10,880 nt of DNA from Variovorax sp. Its GTDB lineage: Bacteria; Pseudomonadota; Gammaproteobacteria; Burkholderiales; Burkholderiaceae_C. The notes under the pieces were generated by a model that did no database searches, had not been told where the DNA came from, and worked only from the letters and a program-made list of their open reading frames with translations. The first letter of the stretch is position 1. Each line of letters begins with the position of its first letter. Of this stretch, positions 6,729-10,880 are shown piece by piece. Location of the stretch: NCBI GenBank assembly GCA_028292835.1, contig JAQGLP010000157.1:1-10880 (forward strand), written 5' to 3'. The translations under genes were made by a program, and so were the position numbers.

Positions 6729-8143
6729 CCGCCAGTTTTCTGATCCGCAACGCCCATGCCGTCCTGACCGGCGAGCGCGGCGCTGCCGCGCGCAGTGCCG
6801 CCACCGACGTGCGCGTCGCCGCCGGCGTCATCACCGAGATGGGCCGCGGCCTTGAGCCTGTGCCCGGCGAGCGGGTGCTCGACGCGTCGGACTGCGCGAT
6901 CTACCCCGGCTGGGTCAACACCCACCACCACCTGTTCCAGTCGCTGCTCAAGGGCGTGCCGGCGGGCATCGACCTGACGCTCGGCCCGTGGCTGCAGGCC
7001 GTGCCCTTCCTGTACCGGCGCTGCTTCACCGAGGAACGGCTGCGCCTGGCCGCGCGCATCGGCATCGTCGAGCTGATGCTGTCAGGCTGCACGACGGTGG
7101 CCGACCACCACTACCTGTACCAGCCGGGCCTGGGTTACGACCCAGGCGCCGCGCTGTTCGAGGAGGCGGACGCCCTGGGCGCGCGCTTCATGCTGCTGCG
7201 CGGGGGCGCCACGGTCACGCGCACGCTCGAAGCCAACGACCGCAACTTCGTGCCGCCGGAAACGCTCGACGGCATGATCGGCGCGGTCGAGCGCAGCGCG
7301 GCGCGCTTCCACCAGCGCGGGCCGCGGGCCCGACGGCGCGTCGCGCTGGCCCCGACCACCGCCAACGTGTCGCTGCGCACCGAAGAGTTGAAGCCGGTGG
7401 CGCGCGCCGCGCGCGGCATGGGCATTGCGCTGCACACGCACATGTCGGAATCGGTCGCCACCGTCGAGCACTGCCGCGCTGCCTTCGGCATGCTGCCGAT
7501 CGAGTACATGGCCGAGCACGAGTGGCTCGGCCCCGACGTGTGGATGGCGCATCTGGTGCACCTGACCGAGTCGGAACGCCGCCTGCTCGGAGAAAGCGGC
7601 ACCGGGATCGCGCACTGCCCGCAGAGCAACGCGCGGCTGGCCGACGGCATCGCGCCCGCGCCCGCGCTCGACCGGCTCGGCGCAACAGTGTCCCTCGGGG
7701 TCGACGGCGCGGCCTCCAACGAGGCGGCCGACATGATCAGCGAGGTGCATTTCTGCTGGCTGGTGCACCGCGCGCGGGCGGGCGCCGCCACCCGGCCACG
7801 TCCCGAAGGCCAAGGCGAATCCGGCGCCGACACCGTCACCGCCGAGCAGGTCGTGCACTGGGCGACCGCCGGCGGCGCGCGCGTGCTCGGCTTCGACGGC
7901 GTGGGCACGCTCGCGGTCGGCCAGGCGGCCGACTTCGCGGTCTACGACCTCGACGATCCGCGCTATTTCGGCCTGCACGACCCCGCGATCGGGCCGGTGG
8001 TCAGCGGGGGGCGGCCGCGTCTGAAATGGCTGTTCGCCGACGGCCGCATCGTGGTCGAGGACGATGTCATTCCAGGGCTCGACATGGCACGGCTGCGCGC
8101 CGAAGCGCGTACCGAAGTGCGCCGGCTGATCCAGGAGAACTGA
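6725..8143 (+). CDS. Amidohydrolase-superfamily aminohydrolase, isoxanthopterin/8-oxoguanine deaminase-like
   Basis: A 472-residue ATZ/TRZ-type (COG0402) metal-dependent deaminase. The metal and catalytic set is intact: NTHHHLFQ with H67/H69, HTHMSE with H239 and catalytic Glu242, H276 in MAHL, H297 in AHCPQSNARL, and D327 in LGVDGAASNE. The ends form the usual composite beta-sandwich. From memory of family members, the motifs NTHHHLFQSLLKG, LAPTT (208-212), DGAASNEAADMISEVH (327-342) and RYFGLHDPAIGPV (413-425) resemble isoxanthopterin deaminase. Pseudomonas 8-oxoguanine deaminase instead has NTHHHFYQ, LAPCSPFSV and DGSASNDASNM. The expected reaction is hydrolytic loss of the exocyclic 2-amino group of a pterin or purine, releasing ammonia. 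Residues about 352-371 form a Pro/Gly/Glu-rich linker that looks inserted. The start overlaps the UbiX stop (ATGA), with AAGGA nine bases upstream. The class is certain; the substrate is inferred. Confidence 0.88.
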   Translation: MTASFLIRNAHAVLTGERGAAARSAATDVRVAAGVITEMGRGLEPVPGERVLDASDCAIYPGWVNTHHHLFQSLLKGVPAGIDLTLGPWLQAVPFLYRRCFTEERLRLAARIGIVELMLSGCTTVADHHYLYQPGLGYDPGAALFEEADALGARFMLLRGGATVTRTLEANDRNFVPPETLDGMIGAVERSAARFHQRGPRARRRVALAPTTANVSLRTEELKPVARAARGMGIALHTHMSESVATVEHCRAAFGMLPIEYMAEHEWLGPDVWMAHLVHLTESERRLLGESGTGIAHCPQSNARLADGIAPAPALDRLGATVSLGVDGAASNEAADMISEVHFCWLVHRARAGAATRPRPEGQGESGADTVTAEQVVHWATAGGARVLGFDGVGTLAVGQAADFAVYDLDDPRYFGLHDPAIGPVVSGGRPRLKWLFADGRIVVEDDVIPGLDMARLRAEARTEVRRLIQEN

Positions 8144-8194
8144 TCCGGGGCGGCCGGAACCGTCCGGACGCGCGCGACGCGACCGGGCGAACGC
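8144..8194. other. Convergent spacer with short inverted repeats; possible weak two-way terminator
   Basis: Both transcription units end here, 51 bases apart. The five-base TCCGG/CCGGA pair recurs: TCCGG at 8144-8148 with CCGGA at 8154-8158, and CCGGA at 8154-8158 with TCCGG at 8163-8167. The 10-base perfect palindrome CGTCCGGACG lies at 8161-8170. These could form small alternative hairpins, but there is no T-tract on either strand, so a canonical intrinsic terminator is not shown. Confidence 0.3.
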
Positions 8195-9571
8195 TCAGCG
8201 CGATCGCAGGATCTCGCGGGCCCGCTGCAACGCACGCTCGGAGATCTGCGCGCGCACACCGTGGAAGTCGCCGCTGCGGGTGGCGTCCAGCCCCATGCGC
8301 GACGTGGTGCCCACCCCCGACGCCGACGGATCGAGTGCGCTGCCCGGCAGGCCGTCGATGATCAGCACGTCGCGGTGCGGCTGGAAGTGCGTGGCGAGCG
8401 CCCACAGCACGTCCTCGTCGCGGGTCACGTCGACATCGGGGTCGACGGCGATCACCGTCTTCAGATACGGATCCCAGCCGAGCAGGCCGAGCATCACCTG
8501 GCGTGCCTCGCCGGGCCGCATCTGCTTGAGCGCAACATAGGCATGGAAGTGCGTGCCGGAGTTGGGGTAGTGCAGCGCGGTCACGCTCGGAAAGCGCGCC
8601 TTGAGCTTCTCGACCATCTCGGCCTCGCGCGGGATGCGTGCCAGGTTCAGGTGCTCGGCCGAGTTGCCGCCGACGACGTCGACCAGCACGGGCGAACGGC
8701 GCCGCATGATCGACTCGACGCGCAGCAGGTTGTTGGTCGAACGGTCGGACGAATAGCCGGTGAACTCGCCGAACGGCCCTTCCTCGACCCTGGCCGACGG
8801 GTCGATCACGCCTTCGAGCACGATCTCGGCGGACGCCGGCACGGCAATGCCGTGCTGCGGCGTGCGCACGACGTCCAGCGGCGCCCCGAGCAACCCGCCC
8901 GCGACATGCCGCTCATCGCAACCGAAAGGCACGCGCGCCGAAGCGGCCAGCATGAACAGCGGGTGGGCCCCGATCACCATCGCGACCGGCATCGGACGGC
9001 CACGTTCGGCGGCGAGCTGCAGCAGCCGCCACAGGTCGCCGCGCGAGTGCAGGCTGGTGGCGATCTCGGTGGGCGAATGCAGCATCGAGCGGTGGTAGCT
9101 CATGTTGCCGGCGCCGGTGTCGGGGTGCTCGGCGATCAGGATCGCATTGGTGATGTAGGGCGCGCGGTCGGTCTCGAAATGCTTGATCAGCGGCAGCGTG
9201 CGCAGGTCGACATCGCCTTCCTGAACCATGTCGCACACCGGGCCGCAGGCCTGCACGCGGGGCACGAGCAGGTTGCGCGAGCGCTCCTGGTACGCCTGGT
9301 GCAGCCCCGCCACCTCGACCCCGAAGAGCCGGGCGATCCGTTCGCGCGAGGCGAACACGTTGGTGGCCACCGGCATCGCGATGCCCTCGACCCGCTCGAA
9401 GTAGGCGAGCGGATGACGGCCCTGGCGCGCCAGCGTCGCGACGACGGCCGTGATGTCCTGGTCCGACGAGACCGGCTCGTCCACCACCAGCACGTCCTTG
9501 GGGCAGGACGCCCGGTAGCGTGCGAGGAAGCTCTGGAAGTCCTGCTCGCAGGGCGCGGTGATCTCGGGCAT
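8195..9571 (-). CDS. UbiD-family prenylated-FMN-dependent (de)carboxylase
   Basis: A 458-residue UbiD-family enzyme of typical length, which removes or adds CO2 on aromatic, heteroaromatic or alpha,beta-unsaturated acids using prenylated FMN and a divalent metal. Key positions are all present by alignment from memory with Fdc1/UbiD: metal ligands N156 and R161 region in GNMSYHR, H175, E220 in PFGCDE, and the catalytic Arg-Glu-Glu set R161, E264 and E269 (EEGPFGEFTGY, 263-273). The C-terminal MGLDATR (426-432) is also a family hallmark. I chose the ATG at 9571-9569 because GAGGAG lies six bases upstream; the open frame continues to 9661 without any such site. The 5' neighbour on the same strand is an ACMSD-like gene, 106 bases upstream. 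The UbiX that would supply its cofactor is on the facing strand. Quinone synthesis is unlikely from context; a carboxylated heterocycle is the likelier substrate, which is inference. Confidence 0.93.
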   Translation of the reverse strand: MPEITAPCEQDFQSFLARYRASCPKDVLVVDEPVSSDQDITAVVATLARQGRHPLAYFERVEGIAMPVATNVFASRERIARLFGVEVAGLHQAYQERSRNLLVPRVQACGPVCDMVQEGDVDLRTLPLIKHFETDRAPYITNAILIAEHPDTGAGNMSYHRSMLHSPTEIATSLHSRGDLWRLLQLAAERGRPMPVAMVIGAHPLFMLAASARVPFGCDERHVAGGLLGAPLDVVRTPQHGIAVPASAEIVLEGVIDPSARVEEGPFGEFTGYSSDRSTNNLLRVESIMRRRSPVLVDVVGGNSAEHLNLARIPREAEMVEKLKARFPSVTALHYPNSGTHFHAYVALKQMRPGEARQVMLGLLGWDPYLKTVIAVDPDVDVTRDEDVLWALATHFQPHRDVLIIDGLPGSALDPSASGVGTTSRMGLDATRSGDFHGVRAQISERALQRAREILRSR

Positions 9572-9577
9572 GGGAAG

Positions 9578-9583
9578 CTCCTC
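9578..9583 (-). promoter_or_regulatory. Shine-Dalgarno site for the UbiD-family gene
   Basis: On the reverse strand GAGGAG lies six bases before the ATG at 9571. It decides against the upstream in-frame ATG at 9661. Confidence 0.75.
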
Positions 9584-9653
9584 ATCAAGACGATGCACGA
9601 ATGAAAGCGCGCCGGCCTGGGTGCGAGGGCGGGCGCGCGGCCTGCAGCGAAAT

Positions 9654-9675
9654 CCGGCCAACGGGGACCGGCCGG
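9654..9675 (-). other. GC-rich stem-loop just after the ACMSD-like stop codon
   Basis: In the 106-base gap between the ACMSD-like gene and the UbiD-family gene, CCGGCC (9654-9659) and GGCCGG (9670-9675) form a perfect six-base stem with a ten-base loop, starting two bases past the TAA on the reverse strand. The sequence after it reads ATTTC rather than a T-run. It may be a weak terminator or mRNA-stabilising hairpin, or chance in GC-rich DNA. Nothing else recognisable is in the gap. Confidence 0.25.
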
Positions 9676-9677
9676 CC

Positions 9678-10592
9678 TTACTGCACGCCCGCGTAGCTGT
9701 CCTTGAGCCGTGCCTCGGCCTCCGCCATCGTCCTGGGCGGCGGCGAGGTCTTGATGCCGCACAGGCGGGCGATGTTGTTGCCCATGTAGTCCTCGAGACC
9801 GTCCTCGTCGAGGTCCATGCCCTGCGGCGCCGGCGAGCACAGCACCTCGAGTTCGCGCAGCCACATGCCGGGCTCGTTCGGCGGAGAGTCGGTGCCGAAC
9901 ACGATCTTCTTGCGGTCCAGTTGCTTCGCGAATTCGACGATCCGCGACTGGAAGCACCAGCCCGATTCGCAGACCACGTTGGGCGTGTCCATGGCCATCC
10001 AGAACGCCTCGAACGAGTAGTTTCCGCCGGTCTGGATGCCGAAGTGGCCGATGATGAAGTTGACCATCGGGAACTCGCGGATGATCGGATAGAACATCGT
10101 AGGGATCGTGTAAGGCCCGTCGCCGGTATGGATCAGCACGACGATGTTGTACTTGGCGCAGACCTTCATCGCGGGACGCAGCCAGTCGAGCGCGCGGTCG
10201 GGCCGGTAGCCGTGCATGTTGGCATGCAGCTTCAGCATCTTGAAGCCGTATTCCTTGACGTGGAACTCAAGCTCGGCGGCGCCGTTCTCCGGGCCCCAGC
10301 GGGGGTTGAACGTGAAATTTCCGATGAAGCGGTCGGGGTACTTCTGGGTCAGTCCGGCGATGTAGGCCATGTAGTCGCGAATGCCGTCGCGGCCGGTCCG
10401 GTTGCCATCGCGAAACCCGGTGTTGCCGGGCGGCGGCTGGATGAAACCCATGTCGATGCGGCGCGGCTTGCCGTTGATCATGTAGGGGCCGTCCATCAGC
10501 TTGAGCATGCGCTCGCCGTTGAACGGTGTGCCGGTGTGGCGCCAGGCCTCGTCGACGAGGTTGGTCGGGTGCAGGTGGGTGTCGATGATCAT
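9678..10592 (-). CDS. ACMSD-type (amidohydrolase family 2) metal-dependent hydrolase/decarboxylase
   Basis: A 304-residue TIM-barrel protein of the Amidohydrolase_2 family. The metal site is visible: HxH at H6/H8 in DTHLHPT, H155 in VLIHTGDG, H183 in IIGHFG (the position of the catalytic His in ACMSD) and D235 in FGTDSPPNEPG. Family members either decarboxylate aromatic or heteroaromatic acids without oxygen (ACMSD, gamma-resorcylate and iso-orotate decarboxylases) or hydrolyse ring C-O/C-N bonds. Sequence alone does not tell which applies. The ATG at 10592-10590 is preceded by GGAG seven bases upstream. A conserved C-terminal block (from residue 232 on, ending in an SPPPR segment at about 283-287) is shared with the partial paralogue immediately upstream, 48 bases away. 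It lies in the same orientation as the UbiD-family gene, so the three reverse-strand genes may form one operon. I do not recognise the precise subfamily. Confidence 0.85.
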   Translation of the reverse strand: MIIDTHLHPTNLVDEAWRHTGTPFNGERMLKLMDGPYMINGKPRRIDMGFIQPPPGNTGFRDGNRTGRDGIRDYMAYIAGLTQKYPDRFIGNFTFNPRWGPENGAAELEFHVKEYGFKMLKLHANMHGYRPDRALDWLRPAMKVCAKYNIVVLIHTGDGPYTIPTMFYPIIREFPMVNFIIGHFGIQTGGNYSFEAFWMAMDTPNVVCESGWCFQSRIVEFAKQLDRKKIVFGTDSPPNEPGMWLRELEVLCSPAPQGMDLDEDGLEDYMGNNIARLCGIKTSPPPRTMAEAEARLKDSYAGVQ

Positions 10593-10599
10593 CTGTGGG

Positions 10600-10603
10600 C
10601 TCC
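10600..10603 (-). promoter_or_regulatory. Shine-Dalgarno site for the ACMSD-like gene
   Basis: GGAG on the reverse strand lies seven bases before the ATG at 10592, in the 48-base gap between the two paralogues. It supports this start, which also places the metal-binding HxH at residues 6 and 8, as expected. Confidence 0.6.
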
Positions 10604-10640
10604 GGGATTCGGAAAGGAAGCGGTGGGAGGGGCTGGTGCG

Positions 10641-10880
10641 TCAGGCCGCGACGCGCGAGCCGGCACTCAGCAGTTCACGGGCCTCGGCCACCGAACGCGG
10701 CGGCGGGCTCGGCTCCAGGCCGATCATTCGGGCCAGGTTGTTGCCGAGGTAGTCTTCGAGCGTGTCTTCGTCGAGGCTCAAGCCCTGCGGGGGTTCGTGG
10801 CACAGCACTTCGTGCAGGCGCAGCCACATGCCGGGCTCGTTGGGCGGCGTGTCGGTGCCGAACTGGATCTTGTGCTTGGG
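10641..10880 (-). CDS. Second ACMSD-type metal-dependent hydrolase (C-terminal fragment, paralogue of its neighbour)
   Basis: The last 79 residues of a gene that enters from the right edge. The frame is open from 10880 to a TGA at 10643-10641, with no start before the edge; the ATG at 10829 is internal. It begins PKHKIQFGTDTPPNEPG, containing the barrel-end metal-binding Asp, and continues through a tail closely matching the downstream gene: by eye 44 of 73 aligned residues are identical, including PPNEPGMWLR, EVLC, LDED, LEDY, GNN and SPPPR. The pair therefore arose by tandem duplication or are two subunits or successive enzymes of one subfamily. The N-terminal HxH and active-site histidines are outside the window, so activity cannot be judged. 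Confidence 0.85.
   Translation of the reverse strand, partial: PKHKIQFGTDTPPNEPGMWLRLHEVLCHEPPQGLSLDEDTLEDYLGNNLARMIGLEPSPPPRSVAEARELLSAGSRVAA

Noticed and set aside
8144..8194. Canonical Rho-independent terminator between the convergent operons
   Set aside because: Short stems exist but no T-run follows on either strand; listed only as a weak possibility.
6129..9571. UbiX and UbiD as ubiquinone biosynthesis genes
   Set aside because: No other quinone genes are near, UbiX is embedded in an importer/deaminase operon, and the UbiD lies with ACMSD-like genes. Catabolic decarboxylation fits better.
8261..9604. Forward open frame of 447 codons opposite the UbiD-family gene
   Set aside because: The reverse strand carries intact UbiD metal and catalytic residues; the forward frame has no motif and the Arg/His/Gly-rich make-up of a shadow.
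1..10880. Insertion sequences, attachment sites, CRISPR arrays, tRNAs, riboswitches
   Set aside because: Looked for on both strands; genes abut with gaps of at most 106 bases, and no transposase, direct-repeat array, cloverleaf or riboswitch-like leader was seen.

Overview
The window looks like a piece of a high-GC proteobacterial chromosome, most likely Burkholderiales (Variovorax/Bordetella/Achromobacter-like). This is inferred from the strong G/C third-position bias, the gene types and the tight packing; no rRNA or other taxonomic marker is present. Coding density is very high, and I see no mobile element, CRISPR array, tRNA or regulator gene.

Layout. Positions 2-8143 are one forward operon of eight genes, most joined by overlapping stops and starts. 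In order they are: the C-terminal end of a xanthine dehydrogenase-family molybdenum hydroxylase large subunit; a COG0523/CobW-type GTPase metallochaperone; a complete BMP-type (nucleoside/nucleobase-like) ABC importer made of a fused double ATPase, two permeases and a periplasmic binding protein; a UbiX-type flavin prenyltransferase; and an amidohydrolase-superfamily aminohydrolase resembling isoxanthopterin/8-oxoguanine deaminases. A 51-base spacer (8144-8194) separates this from a convergent reverse-strand set: a UbiD-family prenyl-FMN decarboxylase (8195-9571), an ACMSD-type metal-dependent hydrolase/decarboxylase (9678-10592), and the C-terminal end of a close paralogue of the latter that runs off the right edge (10641-10880).

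How the genes may work together. The set reads as a catabolic island for a nitrogen-containing bicyclic heterocycle. The substrate would be imported by the BMP-type transporter, hydroxylated on the ring by the molybdenum enzyme, deaminated by the aminohydrolase, and decarboxylated by UbiD using the cofactor made by UbiX, with further metal-dependent steps by the ACMSD-like pair. The aminohydrolase motifs resemble, as I remember them, isoxanthopterin deaminase more than Pseudomonas 8-oxoguanine deaminase. The most interesting reading is therefore a pterin (folate-breakdown) degradation pathway: pterin-6-carboxylate or a similar compound, decarboxylation, C7 hydroxylation to isoxanthopterin, then deamination to 7-oxolumazine. 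This pathway is inference; the family assignments are well supported by visible motifs.
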